Below are positions 42,567-51,205 of a stretch of 64,000 nucleotides of DNA, in pieces. The translations under genes were made by a program, and so were the position numbers. This stretch comes from Actinomycetospora termitidis (GTDB lineage: Bacteria > Actinomycetota > Actinomycetes > Mycobacteriales > Pseudonocardiaceae): assembly GCF_030286555.1 (NCBI RefSeq), contig NZ_JASVWF010000001.1, positions 1,116,001 to 1,180,000 of the forward strand, given 5' to 3'. How positions within the stretch are numbered: the first letter of the stretch is position 1; each line of letters opens with the position of its first letter. The notes below the pieces were generated by a model that saw only the letters and a program-made list of their open reading frames with translations, had not been told where the DNA came from and did no database searches.

Positions 42567-43124
42567 ATGAGGATCGTTCTGGTGGGACCGCCGGGGGCCG
42601 GCAAGGGCACGCAGGCGGCGCGGCTGTCGGAGCGGCTGGACGCTCCGCACATCTCCACCGGCGACCTCTTCCGCGAGAACATGCGCAACGAGACCGAACT
42701 CGGGAAGGAAGCCCAGCGCTACGTCGACGCGGGCGACCTGGTGCCCGACGAGGTCACCGTCGGGATGGTCAAGGACCGGCTGGCGCAGCCGGACGCGGCG
42801 CAGGGCTTCCTGCTCGACGGCTTCCCCCGCAACACCTCGCAGGCCGACGAGCTCAACAAGGTCCTCGCCGACCTCGACCAGCGCCTGGACGCGGTCCTGC
42901 TCTTCGAGGTCGACGACGAGGAGCTGATCTCCCGGCTCACCGCCCGTGGGCGCTCGGACGACACCGAGGAGGTCATCCGCAACCGCCAGCAGGTGTACCG
43001 GCGCGAGACCGCCCCGCTGATCGAGTACTACAGCGACCTCCTGGTGAAGGTCGACGCCATGGGCACCATGGACGAGGTCACCGACCGGGCCATGGACGCG
43101 CTGGCCGACGAGCCGGAGGACTGA
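42567..43124 (+). CDS. adk: Adenylate kinase, short (LID-less) type
   Basis: Adenylate kinase interconverts ATP, ADP and AMP. The 185-residue product starts at ATG 42567 after GGAGAGGAG. It has the P-loop [10 protein letters not shown] (7-16), the AMP-binding [10 protein letters not shown] segment and DGFPRN. Between LTARGRSDD and the C-terminal helix the usual roughly 30-residue LID domain is missing, as in other actinobacterial forms of about 180 residues. map follows after 6 bases. Confidence 0.97.
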   Translation: MRIVLVGPPGAGKGTQAARLSERLDAPHISTGDLFRENMRNETELGKEAQRYVDAGDLVPDEVTVGMVKDRLAQPDAAQGFLLDGFPRNTSQADELNKVLADLDQRLDAVLLFEVDDEELISRLTARGRSDDTEEVIRNRQQVYRRETAPLIEYYSDLLVKVDAMGTMDEVTDRAMDALADEPED

Positions 43125-43130
43125 GCCGCG

Positions 43131-44000
43131 GTGGGCGCCGGTGGACGCCTCGCCGAGGTGACCGCCGGGCTCGGCCGGGTCGCCGGGCGCCTCTCCGGCG
43201 GCCGGCTGGGCTCGGAGATCCAGGTGAAGACGCGCGGCGAGGTCGAGGCGATGCGGGCGGCCGGCCTGGTCGTCGCGGCCGCCCTCGAGCGGGTCACCGC
43301 GGCCGCGGCGGTCGGGGTGAGCACGAAGGACCTCGACGAGATCGCGGAGACCACGATCCGCGAGGCCGGGGCGGTGCCCTCCTTCCTGGGCTACCACGGC
43401 TTCCCGGGGAGCATCTGCGCCTCGCTCAACGCCGAGGTCGTCCACGGGATCCCGGCGGCGACGACGCTGCTCGCGGACGGTGACCTGCTCTCGGTCGACT
43501 GCGGCGCGATCCTGGACGGCTGGCACGGCGACGCCGCCGTGACCCTGCACGTCGGCACCCCACGTCCGGAGGACGCGGCGCTGTCGGCGGCCTGCCGCGC
43601 GTCGATGTGGGCCGGGATCGCCGAGGTGCGGCCCGGCAACCGGCTCGGCGACGTCTCGCACGCCGTCGAGAGCGCCGTCGACCGCGCGGACGGCTCCTTC
43701 GGGATCGTCGCCGACTACGGCGGGCACGGCATCGGGACCGAGATGCACATGGAGCCGTTCCTGCCGAACGTCGGGCGGGCGGGCACCGGTCTGCGGCTGC
43801 GCGAGGGGATGGTCCTCGCGGTGGAGCCGATGCTGACCGCGGGCGATCCGGAGACCGACGAGCTCGACGACGAGTGGACGGTCGTGACCGTCGACGGCGG
43901 GCGGGCGGCGCACTGGGAGCACACCGTGGCCGTCACCGACCACGGCCCGTGGGTCCTCACCGCCCCGGCGTCCGACCCGTCCGCAGAATCGGATAGCTGA
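43131..44000 (+). CDS. map: Methionine aminopeptidase, type I
   Basis: This enzyme removes the initiator Met from new proteins. The 289-residue product has the pita-bread fold motifs: [19 protein letters not shown] with two metal-binding Asp, [13 protein letters not shown] with metal-binding His, and two C-terminal Glu (MVLAVEPML, and in DDEWTVVT). About 35 N-terminal residues precede the family start near [16 protein letters not shown], so translation may begin downstream of GTG 43131. The stop lies inside an inverted repeat. Confidence 0.95.
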   Translation: MGAGGRLAEVTAGLGRVAGRLSGGRLGSEIQVKTRGEVEAMRAAGLVVAAALERVTAAAAVGVSTKDLDEIAETTIREAGAVPSFLGYHGFPGSICASLNAEVVHGIPAATTLLADGDLLSVDCGAILDGWHGDAAVTLHVGTPRPEDAALSAACRASMWAGIAEVRPGNRLGDVSHAVESAVDRADGSFGIVADYGGHGIGTEMHMEPFLPNVGRAGTGLRLREGMVLAVEPMLTAGDPETDELDDEWTVVTVDGGRAAHWEHTVAVTDHGPWVLTAPASDPSAESDS

Positions 44001-44014
44001 ACTCTCCGCTATCC
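43991..44014. promoter_or_regulatory. Inverted repeat ahead of the DUF1707 gene
   Basis: GGATAGC (43991-43997) and GCTATCC (44008-44014) form a perfect 7-bp inverted repeat with a 10-base spacer. It spans the map stop codon. TAACCT (44017-44022) directly after it could be the -10 box of the next gene. The repeat may be an operator or a weak terminator; no nearby regulator is seen. Confidence 0.4.
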
Positions 44015-44054
44015 GCTAACCTGGTCCGGATCGACGCGGACCGGGGAGTGCGTG

Positions 44055-44528
44055 ATGACGGAGCAGGGTGCGGTACGGGTGTCGGACCTCGAGCGGGAGC
44101 GGGTCGCCGAGCGGCTGGCCGCGGCCCACGGTGAGGGGCGGTTGACGCTCGCGGAGTACGACGAGCGGGTCCGGACGGCGCACGGCGCCGTGGTGCGCGA
44201 CGACCTCGCGCCGTTGCTGGCGGACCTGCCGGCGGTGCCGGGTCCGCCCGGTGACGCGGGCTCCCGGCCCGCGCCGCCCCGCCGTCGGGAACCGTTCGGG
44301 GTGCCGTTCGGGGTCCCGCCGGGGATGCCGTCCGCCGCCTGCGGCGGTGGCCGCGGCGCCGTCGCGGTCTGGGCGGTGGTCAGCGTGGTCAACGTGGTGA
44401 TCTGGCTGGCGGTGTCGGTCGGGACGGCCGCGCTCGTGTACCCGTGGTGGATCTGGGTGGCCGGACCCTGGGGCCTCGCCCTCGCCCTCGGCGGCCTGGG
44501 GCGGGCGGCGGTCCGCCCCCGCGTCTGA
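44055..44528 (+). CDS. DUF1707 domain protein with two membrane helices
   Basis: The 157-residue product begins with a DUF1707 (SHOCT-like) domain: RVSDLERERVAERLAAAHGE and LTLAEYDERVRTAHGAVV. A Pro/Gly/Arg-rich linker follows, then two membrane helices (about 98-120 and 125-148). Its function is not known; such proteins are common in actinobacteria, often beside envelope or stress genes. GTG 44052 is also in frame; I chose ATG 44055. It ends tail to tail with the following antisense gene. Confidence 0.85.
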   Translation: MTEQGAVRVSDLERERVAERLAAAHGEGRLTLAEYDERVRTAHGAVVRDDLAPLLADLPAVPGPPGDAGSRPAPPRRREPFGVPFGVPPGMPSAACGGGRGAVAVWAVVSVVNVVIWLAVSVGTAALVYPWWIWVAGPWGLALALGGLGRAAVRPRV

Positions 44529-44551
44529 CGGGGGCGGGACCGCGCCGGGGC

Positions 44552-45331
44552 CTACTTCGGGGCCATCCGGATCGCCCCGTCGAGGCGGATCGTCTCGCCG
44601 TTGAGCATCGGGTTGGCGACGATGTGCGCGGCGAGCGCCGCGTACTCGCTCGGCTCGCCGAGCCGCGAGGGGTGCGGGACCTGCGCGCCGAGGGAGTCGA
44701 TGTGCTCCTGGGGCAGCGTCGCGAACAGCGGGGTGTGGAACAGGCCGGGCGCGATCGTGCACACCCGGATGCCGAGCGAGGCCAGGTCGCGGGCGATCGG
44801 CAGCGTCATCCCGACGATGCCGCCCTTGGACGCGGAGTAGGCGGCCTGCCCGATCTGGCCGTCGAAGGCGGCGACCGAGGCGGTGTTGACGATGACTCCG
44901 CGGTCGCCGGTGTCCACGTCCGGGTCGGACAAGGCGTCGTTCTCGCTCATCGCCTGCGCGGCGAGGCGGATGACGTTGAAGGTGCCGACCAGGTTGACGT
45001 TCAGCACCCGCGTGAAGTCCTCGAGCGGGAACGGTCCCTTGCGCCCCGCCGTGCGGTGCGCGCTGCCGATGCCCGCGCAGTTGATCGCCACGCGCAGCGT
45101 ACCCAGGCCGGTGGCGGCGTCGACCGCGGCCGACACCTGCTCGGGATCGGTCACGTCGGCGGGGGAGAACACCGCCCGCTCGCCCAGCTCCTGCGCCACG
45201 TCGGCGCCCGCCGAGGACGGCAGGTCCACGATCACCACCGACGCGCCCTCGGCGTGCAGCTTCTCCACCGTCGCCCGGCCCAGTCCGGACGCTCCTCCGG
45301 TCACCAGCGCGACGACACCGTCGACGTCCAC
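44552..45331 (-). CDS. Short-chain dehydrogenase, type II 3-hydroxyacyl-CoA dehydrogenase-like
   Basis: The 259-residue product is a classical SDR: nucleotide motif TGGASGLG (11-18), NCAG (84-87), catalytic Ser152 and YSASK (Tyr165, Lys169). The overall pattern, including [15 protein letters not shown] and the C-terminal [15 protein letters not shown], matches HSD17B10/FadB2-like enzymes that oxidise 3-hydroxyacyl-CoA in beta-oxidation or steroid breakdown. GAGGAGGAG lies just upstream of ATG 45331. It is antisense to the surrounding ribosomal genes and has its own probable promoter. Confidence 0.88.
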   Translation of the reverse strand: MDVDGVVALVTGGASGLGRATVEKLHAEGASVVIVDLPSSAGADVAQELGERAVFSPADVTDPEQVSAAVDAATGLGTLRVAINCAGIGSAHRTAGRKGPFPLEDFTRVLNVNLVGTFNVIRLAAQAMSENDALSDPDVDTGDRGVIVNTASVAAFDGQIGQAAYSASKGGIVGMTLPIARDLASLGIRVCTIAPGLFHTPLFATLPQEHIDSLGAQVPHPSRLGEPSEYAALAAHIVANPMLNGETIRLDGAIRMAPK

Positions 45332-45363
45332 GTGCTCCTCCTCGATCGTGGGGTTCCGGGGTC

Positions 45364-45392
45364 ATGCTGTCCGCTCGGGCAGAAACGGTCAA
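45364..45392 (-). promoter_or_regulatory. Candidate promoter of the antisense dehydrogenase gene
   Basis: Read on the minus strand, TTGACC (45392-45387) and CAGCAT (45369-45364) are 17 bases apart. A TCAA-N9-TTGA inverted repeat (45389-45405) overlaps the -35 box and may be an operator. Transcription would begin about 25 bases before the start codon. Confidence 0.45.
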
Positions 45393-45405
45393 TGCTGACG
45401 GTTGA

Positions 45406-45662
45406 TCGAGGGGAAGGACCCCGTGACCAGGTGCACGACACGCCCCGCGTACAGTGGAGGGCTGGTGCGCGTGTCGTGCCGTGTCCGCGCGCAGGCCCGT
45501 CCGGGGTCGGTGCGGTCCGGCGCGTCGTCGGCACCCGAACCGCCGCGCACCCGCGGGGCGGGGGAGGCGGGACGACCGTGGTCGTCAGGCTGTCGTCGTG
45601 GTGAGTGTGTCCTCTCCCGGAGGGCGCGGGATCCGCGGCGGCGCGAGAGAAGTGCGGAGGAC
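45406..45662 (+). promoter_or_regulatory. infA upstream region
   Basis: Together with the dehydrogenase promoter this completes a 331-base gap without a gene. TACAGT at 45450-45455 is the best -10 candidate for infA; its -35 is unclear. The leader would be about 200 bases. No reading frame in it looks coding and no long hairpin was seen. Confidence 0.3.
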
Positions 45663-45884
45663 ATGGCGAAGAAGGACGGCGCCATCGAGGTCGAGGGCCG
45701 GGTCGTCGAGCCCCTGCCCAACGCGATGTTCCGGGTCGAGCTCGAGAACGGGCACAAGGTCCTGGCACACATCAGCGGCAAGATGCGGCAGCACTACATC
45801 CGAATCCTCCCCGAGGACAAGGTCGTGGTCGAGCTCTCGCCGTACGACCTGTCGCGCGGCCGCATCGTCTACCGCTACAAGTGA
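45663..45884 (+). CDS. infA: Translation initiation factor IF-1
   Basis: IF-1 blocks the A site during initiation. The 73-residue product is the standard OB-fold: [40 protein letters not shown], ending [16 protein letters not shown] precedes ATG 45663. rpmJ follows after 31 bases. Confidence 0.98.
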   Translation: MAKKDGAIEVEGRVVEPLPNAMFRVELENGHKVLAHISGKMRQHYIRILPEDKVVVELSPYDLSRGRIVYRYK

Positions 45885-45915
45885 ACCGAGCAGAGCAGGC
45901 AGCGAGGACGAGATC

Positions 45916-46029
45916 GTGAAGGTCCAGCCGAGCGTCAAGCGTATCTGCGCCAAGTGCCAGGTGGTCCGCCGTCACGGGCGGGTCATGGTCATCTGCGACA
46001 ACCTGCGGCACAAGCAGCGCCAGGGCTGA
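45916..46029 (+). CDS. rpmJ: 50S ribosomal protein L36, zinc-binding type
   Basis: L36 is the smallest 50S protein. The 37-residue product begins [20 protein letters not shown] and carries the zinc ligands CxxC, then Cys and His in [16 protein letters not shown] 45916 is chosen because it gives the exact family start. rpsM follows after 162 bases. Confidence 0.97.
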   Translation: MKVQPSVKRICAKCQVVRRHGRVMVICDNLRHKQRQG

Positions 46030-46103
46030 CGCCCACCGTCCGGGCCCGCCCGGACGACGAGAACACCCCCGTACCTACGTCGGCACAGTCCCGGCGGAAC
46101 CAC

Positions 46104-46122
46104 CCCCGGCGGGAGGCCGGGG
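46104..46122 (+). promoter_or_regulatory. Hairpin in the rpmJ-rpsM gap
   Basis: CCCCGGC (46104-46110) pairs with GCCGGGG (46116-46122) across 5 bases. It lies in the leader of the alpha operon, where S4 controls translation in some bacteria. Whether this stem takes part is unknown. Confidence 0.3.
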
Positions 46123-46191
46123 CCCGATGACGACGTCACCGGGACGGGCGGGGTCCGACACCTCCCATCGACACGAGGAGTACGTCGCCAC

Positions 46192-46572
46192 ATGGCACGC
46201 ATTTCCGGCGTCGACCTCCCCCGCGAGAAGCGGATGGAGATCGCGCTGACCTACATCTTCGGGATCGGCCGCAGCCAGTCCCGGACGATCCTCGCGGAGA
46301 CCGGGATCGACCCCGACCTCCGCAGCAAGGACCTGTCGGATCAGGACGCCGCGGCGATCCGCGCGTTCATCGAGCAGAACCTCCGGGTCGAGGGTGACCT
46401 GCGTCGCGAGGTCCAGGCGGACATCCGGCGCAAGGTCGAGATCGGCAGCTACCAGGGCCTGCGTCACCGGCGCAACCTCCCGGTCCACGGCCAGCGGACG
46501 AAGACCAACGCCCGCTCGCGCAAGGGCCCGAAGAAGACCGTCGCCGGCAAGAAGAAGGCCACCCGCAAGTAA
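46192..46572 (+). CDS. rpsM: 30S ribosomal protein S13
   Basis: S13 bridges to the 50S subunit and contacts P-site tRNA. The 126-residue product begins [20 protein letters not shown] and contains [20 protein letters not shown] with its Lys/Arg-rich tail. ATG 46192 follows GAGGAG. rpsK follows after 33 bases. Confidence 0.98.
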   Translation: MARISGVDLPREKRMEIALTYIFGIGRSQSRTILAETGIDPDLRSKDLSDQDAAAIRAFIEQNLRVEGDLRREVQADIRRKVEIGSYQGLRHRRNLPVHGQRTKTNARSRKGPKKTVAGKKKATRK

Positions 46573-46605
46573 GCGGGGCCCGATCACCTCACCAGGAGTT
46601 TCCGT

Positions 46606-47016
46606 ATGCCACCCAGGACTCGTACCGGCGCCGCAGGCGCCAAGAAGGTGCGCCGCCGGGAGAAGAAGAACATCTCCCAGGGCCAGGCGCACATCAAGAG
46701 CACCTTCAACAACACGATCGTCTCGATCACCGACCCGTCGGGCGCGGTGATCAGCTGGGCCTCCGCCGGCCACGTCGGCTTCAAGGGCTCGCGCAAGTCC
46801 ACGCCGTTCGCCGCCCAGATGGCCGCCGAGAACGCGGCCCGCAAGGCGGCCGAGCACGGCATGAAGAAGGTCGACGTCTTCGTGAAGGGCCCGGGTTCGG
46901 GCCGCGAGACGGCGATCCGCTCGCTGCAGGCCGCGGGCCTCGAGGTCGGGACCATCTCCGACGTCACCCCGCAGCCCCACAACGGTTGCCGCCCGCCCAA
47001 GCGGCGCCGGGTCTGA
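46606..47016 (+). CDS. rpsK: 30S ribosomal protein S11
   Basis: S11 forms the platform near the mRNA exit. The 136-residue product contains [20 protein letters not shown] and the C-terminal [24 protein letters not shown] precedes ATG 46606. rpsD follows after 20 bases. Confidence 0.98.
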   Translation: MPPRTRTGAAGAKKVRRREKKNISQGQAHIKSTFNNTIVSITDPSGAVISWASAGHVGFKGSRKSTPFAAQMAAENAARKAAEHGMKKVDVFVKGPGSGRETAIRSLQAAGLEVGTISDVTPQPHNGCRPPKRRRV

Positions 47017-47036
47017 GGTAGGGGAGGAGAACAGTC

Positions 47037-47642
47037 ATGGCCCGTTACACCGGTCCTGTCACGCGCAAGTCCCGCCGCCTCAAGGTCGACCTGGTCGGCG
47101 GCGACAAGTCCTTCGAGCGTCGTCCGTACCCCCCGGGGCAGCACGGTCGGATCCGCATCAAGGAATCCGAGTACCTCATGCAGATCCAGGAGAAGCAGAA
47201 GGTCCGCTTCACCTACGGGGTGCTCGAGAAGCAGATGCGCAAGTACTACGAGGAGGCGAACCGTCGCGAGGGCAAGACCGGCGACGAGTTCCTGCGCCTG
47301 CTCGAGTCGCGTCTCGACTCGGTCGTCTACCGCGCCGGGCTCGCCCGGACGCGACGCGCCGCCCGCCAGCTGGTCGGGCACGGCCACTTCCTGGTCAACG
47401 GCCAGAAGGTGGACGTCCCCAGCTACCGGGTGACGCAGTACGACATCATCGACGTCCGCGACAAGTCGCGGAACATGCTGCCCTTCGTGGACGCGAAGGA
47501 GTCCTTCGGTGACCGTCCGGTCCCCGGCTGGCTCCAGGTCGTCCCGGAGTCGCTGCGCATCTTCGTGCACCAGCTGCCCGAGCGGGCCCAGATCGACACG
47601 CCCGTGCAGGAGCAGCTGATCGTCGAGTTCTACTCGAAGTAG
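47037..47642 (+). CDS. rpsD: 30S ribosomal protein S4
   Basis: S4 nucleates 16S 5'-domain assembly and in many bacteria represses the alpha operon. The 201-residue product begins [20 protein letters not shown]. It is the zinc-free form, having no N-terminal Cys cluster. The S4 RNA-binding domain is [29 protein letters not shown] precedes ATG 47037. Confidence 0.98.
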   Translation: MARYTGPVTRKSRRLKVDLVGGDKSFERRPYPPGQHGRIRIKESEYLMQIQEKQKVRFTYGVLEKQMRKYYEEANRREGKTGDEFLRLLESRLDSVVYRAGLARTRRAARQLVGHGHFLVNGQKVDVPSYRVTQYDIIDVRDKSRNMLPFVDAKESFGDRPVPGWLQVVPESLRIFVHQLPERAQIDTPVQEQLIVEFYSK

Positions 47643-47646
47643 GGCT

Positions 47647-47663
47647 CGACCCCACCGGGGTCG
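47647..47663 (+). terminator. Hairpin between rpsD and rpoA
   Basis: CGACCCC (47647-47653) pairs with GGGGTCG (47657-47663) with a 3-base loop. It lies 4 bases after rpsD. It is short and is more likely a processing or attenuation site than a full terminator. Confidence 0.4.
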
Positions 47664-47736
47664 GCAGCCTGCCGGCCCCGGTTCCACCGTTCGGCGTCAA
47701 ATAGCGGATGCCCGAGCACCGGAAGGAACACCAGAA

Positions 47737-48804
47737 GTGCTGATCTCCCAGCGCCCGGCCCTCTCGGAGGAGCCGGTCGACGAGACCCGGTCGCGGTTCG
47801 TCATCGAGCCGCTCGAGCCGGGCTTCGGATACACCCTCGGCAACTCGCTGCGGCGGACCCTGCTGTCGTCCATCCCGGGCGCGGCCGTGACCTCGATCCG
47901 GGTCGACGGGGTCCTCCACGAGTTCACCACCGTCCCGGGGGTGAAGGAGGACGTCACCGACATCATCCTGAACCTCAAGGAGCTCGTCGTGAGCTCCGAG
48001 GAGGACGAGCCGGCGACGATGTACCTGCGCAAGCAGGGCCCGGGCACCGTGACCGCGGGGGACATCGTCCCCCCGGCCGGCGTGACCGTGCACAACCCGG
48101 ACCTGCACATCGCGACCCTGAACGACCAGGGCCGCCTCGAGGTCGAGCTGGTCGTCGAGCGTGGCCGCGGCTACGTCCCCGCTGCCCAGAACAAGGCCTC
48201 CGGTGCCGAGATCGGCCGCATCCCGGTCGACTCGATCTACTCGCCGGTGCTCAAGGTCAGCTACAAGGTCGAGGCGACCCGCGTCGAGCAGCGCACCGAC
48301 TTCGACAAGCTGATCCTCGACGTCGAGACCAAGCCGTCGATCACCCCGCGCGACGCCATCGCGTCCGCCGGCCGCACGCTCGTCGAGCTGTTCGGCCTGG
48401 CCCGCGAGCTCAACGTCGACGCGGAGGGCATCGAGATCGGGCCCTCGCCCGCCGAGGCCGACTCGATCGCCGCGTTCGCGATGCCCATCGAGGACCTCGA
48501 CCTGACGGTCCGGTCCTACAACTGCCTCAAGCGGGAGGGCATCCACACGGTCGGCGAGCTCGTCGGCCGGTCGGAGGCCGACCTGCTGGACATCCGCAAC
48601 TTCGGTGCGAAGTCCATCGACGAGGTCAAGATGAAGCTGGCCGGCCTCGGGCTGGCCCTCAAGGACAGCCCGCCCGGGTTCGACCCGAGCGCGGCCGCGT
48701 CCGACTACCCGTCGGAGGGATACGACTCCTACGGCGAAGGCGGCGGGTACGGGTCGTTCGGCACGGACGACGGCCAGGACTACGCCGAGACGGAACAGCT
48801 CTAG
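47737..48804 (+). CDS. rpoA: RNA polymerase alpha subunit
   Basis: RpoA dimerises to assemble polymerase and its C-terminal domain binds UP elements and activators. The 355-residue product has the N-terminal domain ([20 protein letters not shown]) to about 230 and the C-terminal domain at about 245-310 ([38 protein letters not shown]). A Tyr/Gly/Asp-rich tail follows. GTG 47737 follows GGAAGGA. Confidence 0.98.
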   Translation: MLISQRPALSEEPVDETRSRFVIEPLEPGFGYTLGNSLRRTLLSSIPGAAVTSIRVDGVLHEFTTVPGVKEDVTDIILNLKELVVSSEEDEPATMYLRKQGPGTVTAGDIVPPAGVTVHNPDLHIATLNDQGRLEVELVVERGRGYVPAAQNKASGAEIGRIPVDSIYSPVLKVSYKVEATRVEQRTDFDKLILDVETKPSITPRDAIASAGRTLVELFGLARELNVDAEGIEIGPSPAEADSIAAFAMPIEDLDLTVRSYNCLKREGIHTVGELVGRSEADLLDIRNFGAKSIDEVKMKLAGLGLALKDSPPGFDPSAAASDYPSEGYDSYGEGGGYGSFGTDDGQDYAETEQL

Positions 48805-48848
48805 CCAGCACAGCGCTCTAGTCACCCCAGAGCTCTGACGTACTGCCC

Positions 48849-48878
48849 CCTCCCCGGCCCGCTGGCGGGCCGGGGAGG
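48849..48878 (+). terminator. Hairpin between rpoA and rplQ
   Basis: A perfect 13-bp stem, CCTCCCCGGCCCG (48849-48861) and CGGGCCGGGGAGG (48866-48878), has loop CTGG. It lies 44 bases after rpoA. Since rplQ normally shares the operon, attenuation or RNA protection is likely. Confidence 0.5.
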
Positions 48879-48905
48879 AAAGGCGCCCGAGACAGGAGCA
48901 CGAGA

Positions 48906-49595
48906 ATGCCCCAGCCCACCAAGGGCCCCCGCCTCGGCGGGTCCCCCGCGCACCAGAAGCTGCTGCTGGCCAACCTGGCCACGTCGCTGTTCACGCACGG
49001 GAAGATCCACACCACGCGTGCGAAGGCCGAGCGCCTGCGCCCGTACGCCGAGCGCCTGATCACCAAGGCGAAAAAGGGCGACCTGCACAACCGTCGCGAG
49101 ATCTCCCGGCAGATCCGTGACAAGGACGTCGTGCACCGCCTGATCGCCGAGATCGGCCCGTTCTTCGCCGACCGGCCCGGCGGCTACACCCGCATCGTCA
49201 AGACGCTGCCCCGCAAGGGCGACAACGCGCCGATGGCGATCATCGAGCTGGTCAACGAGAAGCTGGCCTCCACCGAGGCGTCGGCGGCCACCCGCTCGGC
49301 GGCCTCGCGTCAGACCGAGGTCGGCGGCGCCGCCACCGGTGCCGCGGCCACCGCGGCGACCATCGCCGCGGCGGAGTCCGACGACACCACGGCCGACGGT
49401 GCCGCGGCCGAGGAGGCCGTCGGGACCGACGCGGACGTCGAGGTCCCCGAGGCGCAGGCGGCGGCCGACACCGCCGACGACACCGCCGCCGACGAGGCCG
49501 AGGGCGCGACGGACGAGGTGCCGGAGCCGATGGCGGACAACGCCGCCGAGGCCGCCGGTCTCTCGACCGACGACGACAAGAAGGACGAGTCCTGA
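48906..49595 (+). CDS. rplQ: 50S ribosomal protein L17 with long acidic C-terminal tail
   Basis: L17 lies near the tunnel exit. Residues 1-120 are the L17 core ([40 protein letters not shown]). About 105 further residues are Ala/Asp/Glu/Thr-rich and probably disordered; L17 is usually 120-130 residues, with longer acidic tails seen in some actinobacteria. The Ala/Glu-rich codons stay in frame with no sign of a break. A strong hairpin follows. Confidence 0.96.
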   Translation: MPQPTKGPRLGGSPAHQKLLLANLATSLFTHGKIHTTRAKAERLRPYAERLITKAKKGDLHNRREISRQIRDKDVVHRLIAEIGPFFADRPGGYTRIVKTLPRKGDNAPMAIIELVNEKLASTEASAATRSAASRQTEVGGAATGAAATAATIAAAESDDTTADGAAAEEAVGTDADVEVPEAQAAADTADDTAADEAEGATDEVPEPMADNAAEAAGLSTDDDKKDES

Positions 49596-49620
49596 CCGGA
49601 CCCGCTCCCGTGCACGACCA

Positions 49621-49658
49621 CCCCGGGCCCGCCGTCGACCACGACGGCGGGCCCGGGG
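49621..49658 (+). terminator. Terminator after rplQ, touching the truA start
   Basis: A perfect 16-bp stem (49621-49636, beginning CCCCGGGCCCGCCG, with 49643-49658) has loop GACCAC. Its last base is the first base of the preferred truA start codon GTG 49658. It ends the alpha-operon transcript or throttles truA. Confidence 0.7.
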
Positions 49659-50500
49659 TGTCTCCGGCCGTGGTCCGGCTGCGGCTGGACCTGGCCTACG
49701 ACGGCACCGACTTCGCGGGCTGGGCGCGTCAGCCGGGCCTGCGCACGGTGCAGGGCGTGCTCGAGGAGACCCTCGCGACCCTCGCGCGGGCCCCCGTGGC
49801 GCTGACCGTGGCCGGTCGCACGGACGCCGGGGTGCACGCCGACGCGCAGGTGGCGCACACGGACCTGGTCCCGGGCCACGCGGTGCTCACCGCCGGGGGC
49901 GTGGTGCCCGACGGGCTGGTGGGGCGGCTCGCGCGGATGCTCCCGCCCGACGTGCGGGTCCACGCCGTCCGTGTCGCGCCCCCCGGCTTCGACGCCCGGT
50001 TCTCCGCCGTGCGCCGGCACTACGCCTACCGCGTGTGCACCGCGCCGTCCGGCCCGGAGCCGCTGCGGGCCCGCGACACGCTGCGATGGCCCCGCCCGCT
50101 CGACGTGACCGCCCTCCGAGACGCGAGTGACCGCCTGCTCGGCGAGCACGACTTCGCGGCGTTCTGCCGACCCCGGGCCGGGGCGACGACGATCCGCGAG
50201 CTCCAGCACCTGTCCTGGCACCCGAGCGCGGACGAGCACGACGTGTTCGAGGCGCGGCTCTCCGCGGACGCCTTCTGCCACTCGATGGTCCGGTCGCTGG
50301 TCGGGGCGCTGCTCGCGGTCGGGGAGGGGCGTCGTCCGGTGGACTGGCCCGCGTCCCTGCTGACGGCGACCCGGCGCTCCTCGGCGGTGCACGTCGTCGC
50401 CGCCCACGGGCTGCGCCTGGTCGGCGTGGACTACCCCGCCGACGCCGACCTCGCCGATCGCGCCACGGTGACCCGGGCGGTGCGGACGCTCGACCGCTGA
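49658..50500 (+). CDS. truA: tRNA pseudouridine synthase A
   Basis: TruA makes pseudouridine at tRNA positions 38-40. The product has [20 protein letters not shown] and the catalytic loop [11 protein letters not shown] (Asp56 from this start), and ends [11 protein letters not shown]. From GTG 49658 it has 280 residues. GTG 49610 is also in frame but would translate the hairpin arm as a Gly/Pro/His-rich stretch and lacks a ribosome site. The 3' end is 6 bases from the end of an antisense gene. Confidence 0.93.
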   Translation: MSPAVVRLRLDLAYDGTDFAGWARQPGLRTVQGVLEETLATLARAPVALTVAGRTDAGVHADAQVAHTDLVPGHAVLTAGGVVPDGLVGRLARMLPPDVRVHAVRVAPPGFDARFSAVRRHYAYRVCTAPSGPEPLRARDTLRWPRPLDVTALRDASDRLLGEHDFAAFCRPRAGATTIRELQHLSWHPSADEHDVFEARLSADAFCHSMVRSLVGALLAVGEGRRPVDWPASLLTATRRSSAVHVVAAHGLRLVGVDYPADADLADRATVTRAVRTLDR

Positions 50501-50506
50501 GCGGGA

Positions 50507-51205
50507 TCAGGCGCGGCGGACCGGGCCGAGGATCGCGGTCTCGCGGTCCGCGGTGACCAGGTCGAGCCGGCGCCACAGGTTGCGTCCGAGGGCGACCACG
50601 CCGTGGTCGGGCAGGGTGCGCAGGGTCTCCGCCATCGGCTCGGTCAGCCGCCACAGCCGCGTCGCGAGGTCGGCCTCCTGCGGGGGCATCCGGCCCAGCA
50701 GCACCACGTCGGCGTCGTCGGCGGCGTCCGCGACGGCCGGGGAGAGCGAGGGCAGCACCACCATCGTCGAGCGCCACGGGCGGTGCGGGGCGCCCGGGCC
50801 CTGGGCCACGGCTCCCCGGTCGTGGACGACGAGCAGCCCTCCGGTGTCCCCGGGTTCCCGCGCGGCCGGCCCGGGGTCGGCGTCGGGCTCGGTCCCGACG
50901 CGGACCCGGGCGGGGTCGGCGGCGGCCCGGCCGACCACCTCCCAGGCGGCGACCCGCCCGGTGGCCACGTCGAGGTGGGCCCCCTGGGCGACGCAGCGCA
51001 GCGCGATCTGCCGGGCGAGGTGCAGCGCCCCGAGCACGACCACGCGCGTCGGGACCGGACGCAGGACGGCCAGCGTGACCGGAGCCCCTCCGGGATCGGA
51101 CCCGAGCACGATCCCGGCCGGCGCCACCGGGGCGACGACCCCGTCCAGGGCGGCGACCGGCAGCCGGACCGCGGGCGCGGGACGCGCGGGGGAGCGGCGA
51201 CTCAT
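50507..51205 (-). CDS. Unrecognised protein, last gene of the eccD-mycP-eccE operon
   Basis: The 232-residue product has no membrane helix or signal. Around residues 33-75 it reads GIVLGSDPGG, LRPVPTRVVVLGALHLARQI and ALRCVAQGAHLDVATGRVAA, a strand-helix pattern like a Rossmann or P-loop fold but with no Walker A. Later DVVLLGRMPPQEADLATRLW and ALGRNLWRRLDLVTADRET follow. ATG 51205 overlaps the eccE stop by 4 bases, which ties it to type VII secretion. It resembles no Ecc component I can name. I judge it a secretion-linked protein of unknown function. Confidence 0.7.
   Translation of the reverse strand: MSRRSPARPAPAVRLPVAALDGVVAPVAPAGIVLGSDPGGAPVTLAVLRPVPTRVVVLGALHLARQIALRCVAQGAHLDVATGRVAAWEVVGRAAADPARVRVGTEPDADPGPAAREPGDTGGLLVVHDRGAVAQGPGAPHRPWRSTMVVLPSLSPAVADAADDADVVLLGRMPPQEADLATRLWRLTEPMAETLRTLPDHGVVALGRNLWRRLDLVTADRETAILGPVRRA

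Noticed and set aside
39350-42688. Minus-strand ORF of 1112 codons opposite the spc operon and secY
   Set aside because: It crosses several well-identified genes and intergenic hairpins, and its composition is that of a shadow frame.
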